A DNA stretch of 64,000 nt from Clytia hemisphaerica (GCA_902728285.1 CACVBU010000185.1:290212-354211), one strand, 5' to 3'; shown: positions 49,601-52,732, numbered from the stretch's first letter. Numbers and translations are program-made. The notes: a model not told the origin generated them from the sequence alone.

Positions 49601-52028
49601 AAAATATTAGGGCCCGCGTTCTAGGCGGGCAGCCTAGACTTGCTTTCGTTTTGTATAATTTTATATTGACGTATAAGGTAGCGTAATTCATGCAAAAATA
49701 ATATGATAATATTTTTGTTTTTATTTTCAGGTATGCCGCAAAACATTGATGTCATCGTGTATGGATTTAGCATGAACAATAGGACCGACAGACTCGACAA
49801 AAGGAACAAACAACAAGACGACCCGAGAATCTTACCATGAGGGCGCTTTGTCTCCGCCTGATATCACGCCCACAGAAGACGCTGTTTAAAAAGCAGGGGT
49901 AAAAATAGTAAGTAATAGCTTTTGTAAGTGTTTATTTTGCCAAATATATAACCATTTTCTAATATGGTCTACAAACTAGCATTTCTAGAATTTTGATAAT
50001 GGAAACTTAAATATATAATGATGAAAAAAACAAACCATTTCAATTTGATTTATACGTTTAACCCCCAGAGAAATTATGTATTACCTATTACGTAACTTTA
50101 CATTACTCGCTAACTATTACGTAACTTTACATTACTCGCTAACTCCCAGGAATTCCGATTGTAAAACCGATTGATTAATTTCGGAACATCTTCATAATGG
50201 CAGATAATTTAGAAGTGTCTAGTGGAAAGTTCGTGTGAATTTTTTTATGTCAGTATTAATTTTGTTGGTTGATGGCTTGTTGAATCTGGCAAGAAAAAAG
50301 TAAACAGGTATAGCTACGACCCTCGACATGGCCCGAGAATTCTCGGGCCTCTTCGGGCCATGTTCGGGCCGAGAGACCCTATCAATTCTTTTGGCCCGAA
50401 CATGACCCGAGTCATTCGGACATTTAATATTTATATGAATTTACAACATTCATATATTTAATATAATGGGAGGCCGTCAGTAGTCCGACACTTTCTAGTC
50501 CGACAGTAAAAATGGCTGACGTTGGATTTGACGAATGTGTCAGTATTCCGACAACAATTTTGTCCGACAACGAGTCAAAAAAAAACATGTATGAATGTAT
50601 GAAACAAAATATGAATCGCCGAAAAGGAGGCACATCTTTTATAAGCAACCACGTGCTTATAAAAATGCAAAGTTCCGACTTTAAGGTTGGGCCCTTAAAC
50701 CCAACTTTTCTTAAATTTTGGGAAGCTTCATAATTCTGAACATGCAAAAAGTGCTATAAATTATCTTTAAGCAAATTTGATTGGTCCTTTATTTCTAATT
50801 ATGTCAAAATGCTAAAATGAACTTTTATCAATATTATCTCAGTGAAAAACCCTTATTCAACATTTGACACTCTAAAATCTTTCGTTTTCGGACAAAAGTG
50901 ACATCGGAAAAAAAGACTCCTAATTTCTAAATTTATTTTATAGATTCGGACTATTTTACTGTCGGACTAGAAAGTGTCGGACTAGTGACATGCACCCAAT
51001 ATAATTAAGAGAAACCAAGTTTTTCTCAAAGAAAATGTTTAAAAAATTCAGTCCTGAAATTACACGCCTGTTTAAATCATGTGTGGCCCGAATTCTCGGG
51101 CCAGCTCGGGCCATACTTGGGCTTTACGCGAATTCCAATAAAAGTTTTGGCCCAAGAATTCTCGGGCCATGTCGAGGGTCGTGTATAGCTTTTTCTAACC
51201 AAGGATCTGAGGGATTCGAGCAACACTGCCAATCGAACATAGTCAAGTATCAATCAAACCAATCTAACCTTACACAAACACAATCGAACATAATCCAATA
51301 TTACCCAGGAATCGCATCGGCCATTCAATTGAGATTTGATTATGTTCGACAATCGAATTGCACTTATTCGATCGCATTCGATTACGTTTGATTGATTCGA
51401 TTGCGATTTTTGTTTGAAGTTGTTGGATTGACACCGTCTGAAAATGAAAACTACCACAATTGAGGAAATTCCCTGCCTGGAAGAGGTCTGCTGTATATAT
51501 GAAAAAGACAAAAAATATACTGCAAACAAAAGAAGCTCCCAAACAATGACGAATGATATAAATCTCTCACCGCTTCAAAGAAGGCATCTGAGCAAAATTG
51601 ATAAACATCAGTGGTCTTTGTGACATCTGCGAAGAATTATGGAAAAGAAGAAAAAAATATTTGTTTAATCTGACTTTCTCTTCCTGTCTTCCTTCTGCAA
51701 ATGCAAAACGTGCAAAACTGTTACTTGCGCCAAAAAATATTACCCGGCGTGCATATCGAAATCGAGCGTCTATTGCTCCACAACAGCGTCAATAAAATTT
51801 TTTTTTTTTTTTCAAATCTCTTTAATCACCAAAATATTTGGTATAATAAATTTTGTTGGCAGAGTTTCGATTGGACGAAATAAACACAAACTTGAAAGGA
51901 ATCTTGGAAGATAAAAGTGAAGTTAATGAAAGTGGAAGTGAATACTTACTGCGGAATGTTAACTTTGCGACACGATCATAATTTCCGCGAAGATTTAATA
52001 CTTCTTTCAAAAAAACTGCTAAAGACAT
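4563..52028 (-). CDS. Ferlin family gene (otoferlin-like), 5' part, at least 13 exons
   Basis: Ferlins are large tail-anchored proteins with five to seven C2 domains that act in calcium-dependent membrane fusion and repair. The encoded pieces line up in order with the N-terminal half of otoferlin-type ferlins: C2A (starting MSLAVFLKEVLNLRG), the C2A-C2B linker, C2B, an acidic linker and C2C. Recognised exons are 51950-52028, 23329-23417, 22444-22543, 21562-21875, 19356-19548, 18127-18180, 16873-16926, 15726-15833, 15280-15330, 14401-14435, 11315-11367, 9330-9380, 7876-7944 and 4563-4636; the one at 51950 is exon 1. Each has GT and AG borders and phases match wherever exons adjoin. Short exons are missing between 51950 and 23417, between 14401 and 11367, and between 7876 and 4636. 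The gene continues beyond the left edge. Family assignment is strong; the otoferlin-like subtype is inferred from the presence of C2A and the linker and is less certain. Confidence 0.88.
5542..5756. repeat. Palindromic MITE, TACCGTCAAC family, copy 2
   Basis: Begins TACCGTCAACGGCTCTAACT and ends AGTTAGAGCCCTTGACGGTA. Shorter than copy 1 at 108-520 but with the same terminal sequences. Confidence 0.8.
6394..6468 (-). repeat. tRNA-like sequence (Leu/Ser type), likely SINE or pseudo-tRNA
   Basis: On the minus strand it has an A box (TAGCCGAATGGTCTAAGGCG) and a perfect B box (GGTTCAAATCC). The anticodon arm pairs poorly and the acceptor stem does not close, so a working tRNA is unlikely. Confidence 0.5.
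7095..7875. other. No gene seen; AACGTT-palindrome fragment
   Basis: Around 7318-7385 there is a degenerate copy of the AACGTT palindrome (TTTCAACGTTCATCTAACGT). An open frame at 7585-7842 is Lys/Asn-rich and unrecognised. Confidence 0.35.
7876..7944 (-). CDS. Ferlin exon: C2C, N-P-x-W-N-E strand
   Basis: Twenty-three codons, ASTKVIEKCYDPEWNEEITF then CDL, matching the ferlin 'T-S-(V/T)-x-x-x-x-x-x-P-x-W-N-E-x-(V/I)-x-F-x-D-L' strand. Phase 0; GTAAGG donor; TTTTTCAG acceptor. The next, very short exon (about 13 residues) was not located. Confidence 0.9.
8148..8532 (-). repeat. tRNA-derived SINE, interrupted copy
   Basis: The tRNA-related head is split: D-arm/A-box part at 8489-8532 and B-box part at 8281-8305, with the SINE body (CGCTAGACCTTGGAGAT) at 8180-8215. 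About 180 bp of unrelated sequence is inserted between. It matches the intact copy at 10968-11208. Confidence 0.65.
8598..8700. repeat. AACGTT palindrome, diverged copy
   Basis: CAAGCACACAACGTTG at the left and GAGTGCCGTCTGGGCT at the right, with inverted AACGTT blocks between. A member of the family best preserved at 21978-22078. Confidence 0.6.
8701..9271. repeat. ACACGTTTTTT-type palindromic MITE, interrupted
   Basis: Arms share AAGAACATCCAAAATTTTTG/AAGCCT and TTCTTATATAGTTTGTTCTT; ends in AAAAAACGTGT. It is split by a 339-bp poly-G element (8832-9170). Other copies: 15946-16169, 43733-43987, 57408-57632, 58446-58669. Confidence 0.75.
8832..9170. mobile_element. Poly-G/poly-C ended element with 7-bp TSD, copy 1
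   Basis: Runs from GGGGGGGTTTCATGG to CCTGAAACCCCCCCC and is flanked by TTTAGAG direct repeats (8825-8831 and 9171-9177). The interior is rich in GGAATT/CGGAAATT. It is inserted inside an ACACGTTTTTT MITE. Copy 2 lies in inverse orientation at 58880-59227. Confidence 0.8.
9330..9380 (-). CDS. Ferlin exon: C2C core strand
   Basis: Seventeen codons (LRDLADPFVTITFAGQE), matching 'x-D-L-V-D-P-Y-V-x-V-x-F-A-G-Q-x' of ferlin C2C. The Asp residues fit the Ca2+-loop position of C2 domains. Phase 0 both sides; GTAATT donor. Confidence 0.92.
9581..9932. repeat. 352-bp TIR MITE, GGTTTGCCGTCACCCGACC family
   Basis: TIRs of about 40 bp: GGGCTGGACTTACAAAAATT then GTTGGTTTGCCGTCACC at the left; GGTGACGGCAAACCAAC then TTTTTTAAGCCCAGCC at the right. 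Non-coding. Confidence 0.8.
9933..10967. other. No gene seen
   Basis: Includes a possible degenerate element near 10240-10515 (GTATGTGCCGCCC against GGGCGGCACC). No convincing frame. Confidence 0.3.
10968..11208 (-). repeat. tRNA-derived SINE
   Basis: The head on the minus strand reads GGGTAGCTCAGTCGGTAGAG (A box) through GGGTTCGATCCCCGGTCACC (B box), a near-complete tRNA shape. It is followed by an unrelated body of about 170 bp containing CAGGTCTAGCGCAAATAG. The second copy is at 8148-8532. Confidence 0.75.
11315..11367 (-). CDS. Ferlin micro-exon: C2C start
   Basis: Two bases plus 17 codons (NSGMLAAVRKAFSGETR), corresponding to the ferlin C2C stretch 'M-N-x-x-x-M-A-x-V-(K/R)-K-A-F-x-G-E'. 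Acceptor TTTATTTTTCCAG, donor GTAATT. A 288-bp MITE lies 28 bp upstream of the exon start, leaving the polypyrimidine tract intact. Confidence 0.87.
11396..11683. repeat. MITE with six CTGGATATCC repeats
   Basis: TIRs TGGGCTTTTCCAGAAAAAAT and TTTTTCTGGAAAAGCCCA. The interior holds six spaced copies of CTGGATATCC, mostly preceded by CCC. It stops 28 bp upstream of the ferlin exon at 11315-11367. Confidence 0.75.
12031..12720. mobile_element. CATAGTGGGC TIR element with poly-G tracts and 5-bp TSD
   Basis: Begins CATAGTGGGCACCCCCCC and ends GCCCACTATG, flanked by ACAAT on both sides (12026-12030, 12721-12725). The interior is made of GGGGGG(T)TTGA units. It contains the intact ATATTG MITE 12080-12338. 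Confidence 0.7.
12080..12338. repeat. AGGGCTAC...CAATATATTG MITE, intact copy 1
   Basis: Ends AAGGGCTACATACACTACAC and GTGTAGTCTAAGTAGCCCTT; many CAATATATTG/CGACAATATA repeats inside. The copy at 22904-23168 is inverted relative to this one. Confidence 0.8.
13152..13448. repeat. CCCTGGACCAAG family TIR element, short copy
   Basis: Left TATATACCCTGGACCAAGC and right CTTGGTCCAGGGTATAAAAA are inverted, extending outward to AGGACC/GGTCCT. Same family as 3411-4531. Confidence 0.7.
13513..13977 (+). other. Unrecognised 154-codon open frame
   Basis: A GTG-led open frame in a ferlin intron, opposite strand, with no internal stop and ordinary composition (for example KKYTLDFDFSSCLFNELNQV). No family recognised, and no promoter, acceptor or polyadenylation signal is evident. 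It may be part of a lost transposon gene or chance. Confidence 0.2.
13983..14344. repeat. Poly-C palindromic element
   Basis: Left TGTCTCACGAATAGACG and right CGTCTATTCGGGAGACA are inverted, each followed inward by C-runs of 6 to 10. Related sequences are at 18275-18385 and 60358-60599. Confidence 0.65.
14401..14435 (-). CDS. Ferlin micro-exon: acidic linker before C2C
   Basis: A 35-nt exon encoding EAPALDDDDIDR, with the last codon split. It matches the acidic D-D-D-I-E linker between C2B and C2C of ferlins. GTAGGT donor, TTTTATAG acceptor. It ends in phase 2, so a further exon starting with one base is required before the exon at 11315-11367. Confidence 0.8.
14870..15000. repeat. Palindromic CTCGTTCCG MITE, copy 1
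   Basis: Inverted arms around CCTCGTCTAAAGGCTCGG. A second, cleaner copy is at 37397-37553. Confidence 0.65.
15022..15222. repeat. Palindromic MITE, TTGGTCTAATATCGACAT
   Basis: Arms TTGGTCTAATATCGACATC and GATGTCGACATTAGACCAA, extended inward by TCTAATTCCGACACCC. It lies 57 bp from the ferlin exon at 15280. Confidence 0.75.
15280..15330 (-). CDS. Ferlin exon: GYLKLDL strand after C2B
   Basis: Seventeen codons (GYLKLDLTVLAEGDLVK), the ferlin 'G-Y-(V/L)-K-(C/L)-D-(V/L)-x-V-x-x-x-G-D' strand that follows C2B. Phase 0; GTAAGA donor. A palindromic MITE (15022-15222) ends 57 bp downstream of the donor. Confidence 0.9.
15575..15710 (+). repeat. 3' end of the GGTAGGTCC array-element family
   Basis: Contains GAGAAAAGCTGGTAACAGAC, a run of four-base ACGA/ACGG repeats (15636-15680), then GGACCTCCAAAGTAGGTCC. 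Same tail as 27400-27694, 44612-45978 and 61437-63412. Confidence 0.7.
15726..15833 (-). CDS. Ferlin exon: end of C2B
   Basis: Thirty-six codons, IDLGTIYHQPDHRFIRKYA then CLSHPNETLGTSGAGIK. This is the very conserved ferlin passage (V-G-T-V-Y-x-Q-P-x-H-x-F-x-x-K-W-x-x-L-x-x-P-x-D). Phase 0 both sides; GTAAAT donor. Confidence 0.93.
15946..16169. repeat. ACACGTTTTTT palindromic MITE, intact copy
   Basis: Begins ACACGTTTTTTATAAGAAAC and ends TTCTTATAAAAAAAGCGTGT. It is inserted within the first unit of the adjacent tandem array. Confidence 0.85.
16170..16795. repeat. Tandem array, about 165-bp unit, with a further unit at 15880-15945
   Basis: GAAATAAATTC(G/C)AGTGG recurs about every 160 to 175 bp, four times, and AAATGGGGTACA recurs near 15938, 16345, 16524 and 16682. 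The array runs up to about 75 bp from the ferlin exon at 16873. Confidence 0.8.
16873..16926 (-). CDS. Ferlin exon: C2B, short 54-nt exon
   Basis: Eighteen codons (VYSGRNLIKKGHLLGTFK) matching the ferlin C2B strand 'V-x-x-S-(K/R)-N-L-x-x-x-G-x-L-(V/I)-G-(S/T)-F-K'. Phase 0 both sides, with a TTTCATTTTCAG acceptor and a GTAAAT donor. A tandem array ends about 75 bp downstream. Confidence 0.88.
17026..17346. mobile_element. 320-bp TIR element, CAATCATGGTC family, copy 1
   Basis: Ends CAATCAAGGTCATAATATTT and AAATATTATGACCTTTATTG. Internal markers are AGGACCTTAGGATCT and AATATAGCCTGTAAGTC. Other copies: 27900-28258, 52408-52732, 53812-54118. Confidence 0.8.
17347..17438. repeat. AACGTT palindrome
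   Basis: GGCACACAACGTTGTTTCAA to TTGAAACAACGTTGTGTGCC, directly abutting the end of the preceding 320-bp element. Confidence 0.8.
17777..17932. repeat. Near-perfect 156-bp palindrome
   Basis: Arms of about 70 bp from CGGAGTTTTTGATTTTTCTA inward to GGGGGTATTACAATAGAA differ at only a few positions. The high arm identity suggests recent insertion or gene conversion. Confidence 0.85.
18127..18180 (-). CDS. Ferlin exon: C2B, short 54-nt exon
   Basis: Eighteen codons (FNAVCQRELAMDQILRFE), corresponding to the ferlin C2B segment F-x-F-x-x-x-x-x-x-x-M-x-D-x-I-I-x-I-x-V. Phase 0 on both sides; GTACGT donor. The acceptor AG is the one directly before TTC. Confidence 0.75.
18275..18385. repeat. Poly-C element fragment
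   Basis: Contains GAACCCCCGGTTAATTAG, a 9-C run and CTATTCGGGACCTTAGAGTA, the same vocabulary as the element at 60358-60599. The stretch from 18390 to 19355 shows no gene. Confidence 0.5.
19356..19548 (-). CDS. Ferlin exon: first half of C2B
   Basis: One base plus 64 codons. It contains VQIKLIEGRNLAGTQLDPIV, the hallmark first strands of a ferlin C2 domain (I-E-G/A-R-x-L-x-G-x-x-x-D-P-V-V), followed by QTNNPSWDE, the conserved N-P-x-(W/Y)-(D/N)-E strand. The donor is GTAATA. The exon joins in phase to both neighbours. Confidence 0.92.
19786..20120. repeat. Tandem repeat, 137-bp unit, 2.4 copies
   Basis: TACATGTGAAGAAATTCATA recurs at about 19787, 19924 and 20061; the first two units are almost identical. 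The flanks to 21200 contain no recognisable gene. Confidence 0.85.
21211..21390. repeat. Palindromic MITE, GGTATGTGCGGCG
   Basis: ACCAACTGACGGTATGTGCG and CGCACATACCCGTCGGTCAA form the ends; a C-run follows at the right. Confidence 0.65.
21562..21875 (-). CDS. Ferlin exon: C2A-C2B linker, poly-Gly and poly-Lys
   Basis: The largest recognised ferlin exon in the window: 104 codons plus two bases. It begins SEISIELLYVDEFPRD, which closes C2A, then gives a linker rich in Ser, Arg and Lys, an acidic LESGELDEE patch, eight glycines and a lysine-rich run (KKKKKAKKEKER). Low-complexity charged linkers at this position are usual in otoferlin-type ferlins; the Gly8 run is specific to this gene. The acceptor follows a TTTTTCTTTTAG tract and the donor is GTAAGT. 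Confidence 0.85.
21978..22078. repeat. AACGTT palindrome, full copy
   Basis: CCCAGCTGGCACACAACGTT to AACGTTGTGTGCCAGCTGGG, with internal inverted CTAACGTTCACAACGTCC. The family is dispersed through the window in at least seven places. Confidence 0.88.
22235..22393. repeat. Palindrome with GACGTAAT arms
   Basis: ATTCATGATATTCATGACGT and ACGTCATGAATATCATGAAT, with an inner palindrome around GGAACTAGTGGCAAAATT. It starts about 50 bp from the ferlin exon at 22444. Confidence 0.8.
22444..22543 (-). CDS. Ferlin exon: end of C2A
   Basis: One base plus 33 codons, including EEPWVPITDYLVDVNNTII, which matches the end of ferlin C2A (T-D-x-L-I-D-x-N-N-A-I-I). The acceptor is TTTGCAG and the donor GTATAA. 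A 160-bp palindromic repeat lies only about 50 bp downstream, inside the next intron. Confidence 0.87.
22904..23168. repeat. AGGGCTAC...CAATATATTG MITE, copy 2
   Basis: TAGGCTACTTAGACTACACA to GTGTAGTGTATGTAGCCC, possible TTAAC duplication on both sides. Inverted relative to 12080-12338. Confidence 0.8.
23329..23417 (-). CDS. Ferlin exon: C2A middle strands
   Basis: Twenty-nine codons plus two bases, beginning EFDWELKEELEKTDFVQIQ and continuing IFNYKPFMKN. It corresponds to the ferlin C2A segment in which a tryptophan strand is followed by a hydrophobic 'l-I-Q-(V/I)-F-N-Y' strand. The acceptor follows a TTTTATTTTAG tract; the donor is GTAAAG. The phase (2) matches the next exon. Confidence 0.85.
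23418..24683. other. No gene seen; fragment with ACAGACGAA tail
   Basis: Around 23640-23930 there is sequence with AACAGACAGGCGAACAGACG, a possible degenerate relative of the GGTAGGTCC family. An open frame at 24515-24736 is unrecognised. Confidence 0.3.
24684..25124 (-). pseudogene. Non-LTR retrotransposon C-terminal fragment
   Basis: An open frame of 146 codons with typical post-RT sequence of animal LINEs: VEPILLYGSETWTMTKSMEK, NLLKRVQNLDWRDHPN, RRLTFSGHCFRAK and SDILLWCP. No RT palm motifs and no endonuclease remain, so this is a truncated 3' piece. It lies in the first ferlin intron, same orientation as ferlin. Confidence 0.8.
25125..26445. other. No gene seen
   Basis: Intronic sequence with several short open frames on both strands, none recognisable. 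It may hold unrecognised remains of the LINE fragment just to the left. Confidence 0.3.
26446..26808. repeat. Palindromic element, ACCAAGCAGCC family, copy 1
   Basis: Contains CTTACCAAGCAGCCCCAATG, TTGAGCCTTAAATGTTTCT and, inverted, GCCTCGTGTTTCTTAAAAG. The inverted copy is at 58007-58276. Confidence 0.7.
27040..27350. repeat. Tandem duplication, about 160-bp unit
   Basis: CCACCGTGACATTTTC and CTACCGTGACATTTTC recur about 160 bp apart, each followed by an AATAA-rich run and GGCTAA-AACATTGAT. Confidence 0.7.
27400..27694 (+). repeat. GGTAGGTCC array-element, single unit with tail
   Basis: Shows TTTTTGGCCCAAATTTGCCC, ATCGGGCTCCGTCACATTT, GAGAAAAGCTGGTAAC and the terminal hairpin GGACCTCC...GGGGTAGGTCC. 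Homologous to one monomer of the large arrays. Confidence 0.75.
27900..28258. mobile_element. 320-bp TIR element copy 2, interrupted by AACGTT palindrome
   Basis: Carries AACACCACAAATGATTTTAA and AAGGCTGGGAATATAGCC. The palindrome 28011-28113 sits in its middle. Confidence 0.7.
28011..28113. repeat. AACGTT palindrome, nested copy
   Basis: CCCAGCTGGCACACAACGTT to TGTTGTGTGCCAGCTGGG; inserted in the 320-bp element. Confidence 0.85.
28114..29309. other. No gene seen
   Basis: Contains AGTCCGACACTTTCCAG-type fragments (28283-28345) related to the TIRs at 50481 and 50984. Also a lone B-box-like GGTTTGATCCC near 28591. Confidence 0.3.
29310..30310 (+). pseudogene. Decayed LINE ORF1 (zinc-finger, coiled coil, RRM-like)
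   Basis: Starts MAEKIQENLRKQPN, then after one frameshift near 29393 shows a PHD-like Cys/His cluster (LECKKCNRIVHYICSKLP, CLTCKSRAFICQNC), a charged coiled coil, and an ORF1p RRM-like segment (NLILHGVDESTDSEES, RPIKVRFANEEDKNTV, RVTEDLTKNERKTIKEW). Four in-frame stops (29810, 29879, 30062, 30242) interrupt one otherwise constant frame. The 3' end is cut by a 0.9-kb foldback element. No RT half follows. Confidence 0.75.
30322..31217. repeat. 0.9-kb foldback (long inverted repeat) element
   Basis: Left arm from TAGTCCAGGAAAAAATGGCC and right arm ending GGCCATTTTTTCCTGGACTA stay inverted and nearly identical for about 320 bp, resume in AGATCTCGAGATAATT, and enclose a short loop near 30800-30860. 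It truncates the LINE ORF1 fragment. Open frames in it are shadows. Confidence 0.85.
31218..31732. other. No gene seen
   Basis: AT-rich sequence with a short GC-rich island (GGTCCCCGGCCCCCCGGTG) near 31530. Confidence 0.3.
31733..32111. repeat. MITE with TTTAACTGCCG ends and TGTCGGCATATGCCGACA cores
   Basis: CCTTTAACTGCCG and CGGCAGTTAAAGG are inverted; the interior has GATGTCGGCATATGCCGACA and further CCGACAT motifs. TTAA at each end suggests, but does not prove, a piggyBac-type origin. Confidence 0.7.
32112..32965. other. No gene seen
   Basis: AT-rich intronic sequence without recognisable features. Confidence 0.3.
32966..34072. mobile_element. 1.1-kb TIR element upstream of the secreted-protein gene
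   Basis: TACCAGTGGATACCCCTTAA and its inverse TTAAGGGGTATCCACTGGTA are the ends; the motif repeats just inside the left end. An inner hairpin (TTTTAGCTAT/ATAGCTAAAA) is near 33865-33893. No coding capacity. The 3' end lies 215 bp from the ATG at 34288, so it could carry part of that gene's promoter. Confidence 0.8.
34288..35496 (+). CDS. Secreted intronless protein, possible VWA-like fold
   Basis: A single uninterrupted frame of 402 codons. An alternative start at 34321 (residue 12) places MAIKNLFILILLFTVVEF directly as a signal peptide, ending near residue 33, and I prefer it. The mature part alternates hydrophobic strands and amphipathic helices: a strand ending in YLDSSYN (residues 63-69) resembles a degenerate MIDAS DxSxS, followed by KFFRYLNDLI, a second helix (RLVKLVDRLYEE) and a strand SFIMINF, the order expected of a von Willebrand A domain. 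A CKKC pair is near residue 355. The fold is inferred, not certain. The gene lies on the opposite strand inside the first ferlin intron, about 215 bp after a 1.1-kb TIR element. Confidence 0.75.
   Translation: MEKRKYLIDKKMAIKNLFILILLFTVVEFSICSNDITMPHEQTDFSMFSCTELRNITLVMYWYLDSSYNFNYKFFRYLNDLITNEYCFYVNMYLNSEDRMVRIRNSNHLSNIIERNRYHLNKGRLVKLVDRLYEEKRFGDADGTKQSFIMINFRRVGTRTLTLVFSYLRKMQNDRKWDIILMSQRHTYNNLWLNWLPLHRFIQASRFNDINFSNLIDVIKNPDYDRYDAAYRWISSRNDLINSSCFGKIDKINFLVYNFREVYFPMTLAVLRKENDRREQEKVKPLKIIFYSLYSYLSSTIALKRYTGGEYVEFVRGWDNHPLYNNYYYTKNEKEVFINVIGTMLGWNCKKCKSLLQNQDYHYLEFKTRYKDNCYSGESINTFRTMEELWEHINHDMCSSTT
35497..37396. other. No gene seen; 3' flank of secreted-protein gene
   Basis: The first AATAAA I see downstream of the stop is at about 36173, rather distant. 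Several short open frames are unrecognised. Confidence 0.3.
37397..37553. repeat. Palindromic CTCGTTCCG MITE, copy 2
   Basis: GTTATCACATGACTTCTCGT and GAAGTCATGCGATAAC with long paired arms around CCTCGCCTAAAGGCTCGG. Confidence 0.8.
37554..38212. other. No gene seen
   Basis: Near 38095-38200 there is ACGGTGTTACGGGATTTGAC-type sequence resembling the interior of the poly-G elements. Confidence 0.35.
38213..39702 (+). pseudogene. 5'-truncated LINE reverse transcriptase (Jockey/CR1/L2-like)
   Basis: RT motifs in order: NYRPISILPVISKIYERV, DEQRCGFRKGYSTQPS, LLIDLSKASD, VPQGSILGLLRFNIYISDL and the catalytic YADD. The end has CPCRNCRTFI and GVGFID, a C-terminal signature common in cnidarian LINEs. 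There is a stop at 38441, a frameshift near 38520 and another near 39370, so it is inactive. The 3' end carries short tandem ATAAAC units (about 39683-39702), typical of such elements. Confidence 0.85.
39703..41249. other. No gene seen
   Basis: Includes local near-repeats of TTTGTCAAA (40210-40330) and of TGCCAGC/TTTTCTTTGTTGCC (40960-41060). No recognisable gene. Confidence 0.3.
41250..41880. repeat. 631-bp palindromic TA-flanked MITE
   Basis: TACCGGGTGACCCACGAAAA and TTTTCGTGGGTCACCCGGTA, with inversion continuing for about 200 bp (GGATATCTACTTT, TTTTTACACTTTCCGAAAAG). TA at both ends fits a Tc1/mariner-type origin. Confidence 0.85.
41881..43690. other. No gene seen
   Basis: AT-rich sequence including a poly-C run (42901-42910). 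The short open frames are unrecognised. Confidence 0.3.
43733..43987. repeat. ACACGTTTTTT palindromic MITE, intact copy
   Basis: ACACGTTTTTTTTTTATAAG to CTTATAAAAAAAAAACGTGT, sitting in the left TIR of the 2.45-kb element. Confidence 0.85.
44612..45978 (+). repeat. Tandem array element bounded by TGGACCTACC/GGTAGGTCCA
   Basis: Monomers of about 310 bp recur (GAAAAACCACTTCAG at about 44995, 45315 and 45637), each with GCCCAAATTTGCCCAAA and TCGGGCTCCG(T/A)CAC. It ends in ACGG repeats and a GGACCTCC...GGTAGGTCC hairpin. The start shares CAAGCAACATGCTGAATGG with the array at 61437. Confidence 0.85.
46139..47824. other. No gene seen; palindrome with TGACGTCA
   Basis: Near 46190-46330, TCATTTGAAAAAAG, TTTTCATGACGTCAGCA and TGCTGACGTAATCAG form an imperfect palindrome. 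Nothing else is recognised. Confidence 0.4.
47825..48542. mobile_element. 718-bp TIR element, CACASTGGGCCCAGA
   Basis: CACAGTGGGCCCAGAGGTGG and TTGCCATCTGGGCCCAGTGTG-type ends, with GGAAATAGGG following inward. Contains a pair of CGCTAAGTGTCACAT/ATGTGACACTTAGCG inverted motifs. Confidence 0.75.
48931..49114. repeat. 184-bp palindromic MITE, copy 1
   Basis: ATAGACCTTTTTTCAAAGAG to TTTAAAAAAAGGTCTAT, with GTTGAATAATTATGTAGTCC arms. Very similar to 56552-56738. Confidence 0.88.
50315..51183. mobile_element. 869-bp TIR element with 6-bp TATAGC duplication
   Basis: TACGACCCTCGACATGGCCC and GGGCCATGTCGAGGGTCGTG are the ends, flanked by TATAGC (50309-50314 and 51184-51189). The subterminal parts repeat GGCCCGAGAATTCTCGGGCC. 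It hosts 50481-50984. Confidence 0.8.
50481..50984. mobile_element. 504-bp TIR element, TAGTCCGACACTTTC
   Basis: TAGTCCGACACTTTCTAGTC and GACTAGAAAGTGTCGGACTA, about 31 bp of inverted repeat in all. Fragments of the family also occur at 28283-28345. Confidence 0.8.
51950..52028 (-). CDS. Ferlin exon 1: start codon and first strands of C2A
   Basis: The ATG is at 52026-52028. The exon encodes 26 codons plus one base (MSLAVFLKEVLNLRG then NYDRVAKLTFR) and ends at a GTAAGT donor. Ferlin proteins begin almost exactly this way, with a short hydrophobic strand, an LRG-type turn, then D-R-(I/V)-A-K-(V/L)-T-F-R. This fixes the N-terminus and the minus orientation. The 5' untranslated region and promoter were not identified. 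Confidence 0.85.
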
Positions 52029-52407
52029 TTTGCCTTTATGATAACATGTGAAATCATTGCTGACTCGTCACTCCCACATAATAATGTCCAATAAAGCATC
52101 CATTAATAAGGTAAGTAAGGGTAAGTTATGTGTAAAGCACACGATTTCCCCTAATTCATTTCAATAATACAGACCTCTCCATCTGGCTTCCGTTCTTATA
52201 TTTGGCTATGTGGGTAATGAAATCACAACACTATTAATTAAAACAAGAAAGTTTTAAAAGAATTAACTCAAACGTTTGTTGGCGAATATTGGAATGAAAA
52301 TACTGTTGTATATTGAAATGAATTGGTTTATAATTCTGATCTCTCAAATTTCGATTCACATTTGCTAGCATGAACACCTTGCTTTACTCCTCGAAATTAT
52401 CTTGCTA
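52029..52407. promoter_or_regulatory. Upstream region of ferlin exon 1
   Basis: Expected to hold the ferlin 5' UTR and promoter (read leftwards). I see no TATA box or other element that I can support. Repeats begin at 52408. Confidence 0.3.
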
Positions 52408-52732
52408 CAATCATGGTCGTAATATTTGAGAAAAAAGGGAACTTCCTTCGAAATTGTTTAACCACAAACAATTTGGAAGCGCTCTAAATTACATTGGAAG
52501 GGTAGAGTTTTAACTCTGAGTTTTAACGCTAGACATAAGACTCTAAGGATCCAAGAGTTCAAGAATGGTCCAATAGGGCTCAGAATATAGCCTGGAAGTC
52601 TATAAATCCCTCCCGAATTGAAATACTCGAATAAATTTATCAATTAGCCCAAAAGCGACGTTCTCGCCCAAACTCCGAATTTCGAAAAACGAGGAAATAA
52701 GCTAAATTCTCAGTAGATTTTGACCATGATTG
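52408..52732. mobile_element. 320-bp TIR element, copy 3
   Basis: CAATCATGGTCGTAATATTT and, inverted at the end, TTTTGACCATGATTG. It lies 380 bp upstream of the ferlin ATG. Confidence 0.8.

Larger units (their letters stand above)
48792..51440. mobile_element. 2.65-kb TIR element with nested insertions
   Basis: CAGACGGTGTCAATC at 48792 and its inverse GATTGACACCGTCTG ending at 51440. Both subterminal regions are packed with CAATCGAA/CAATTGAA motifs. It hosts the palindromic MITE 48931-49114 and the element 50315-51183, which itself hosts another. No transposase frame is seen. Confidence 0.7.
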
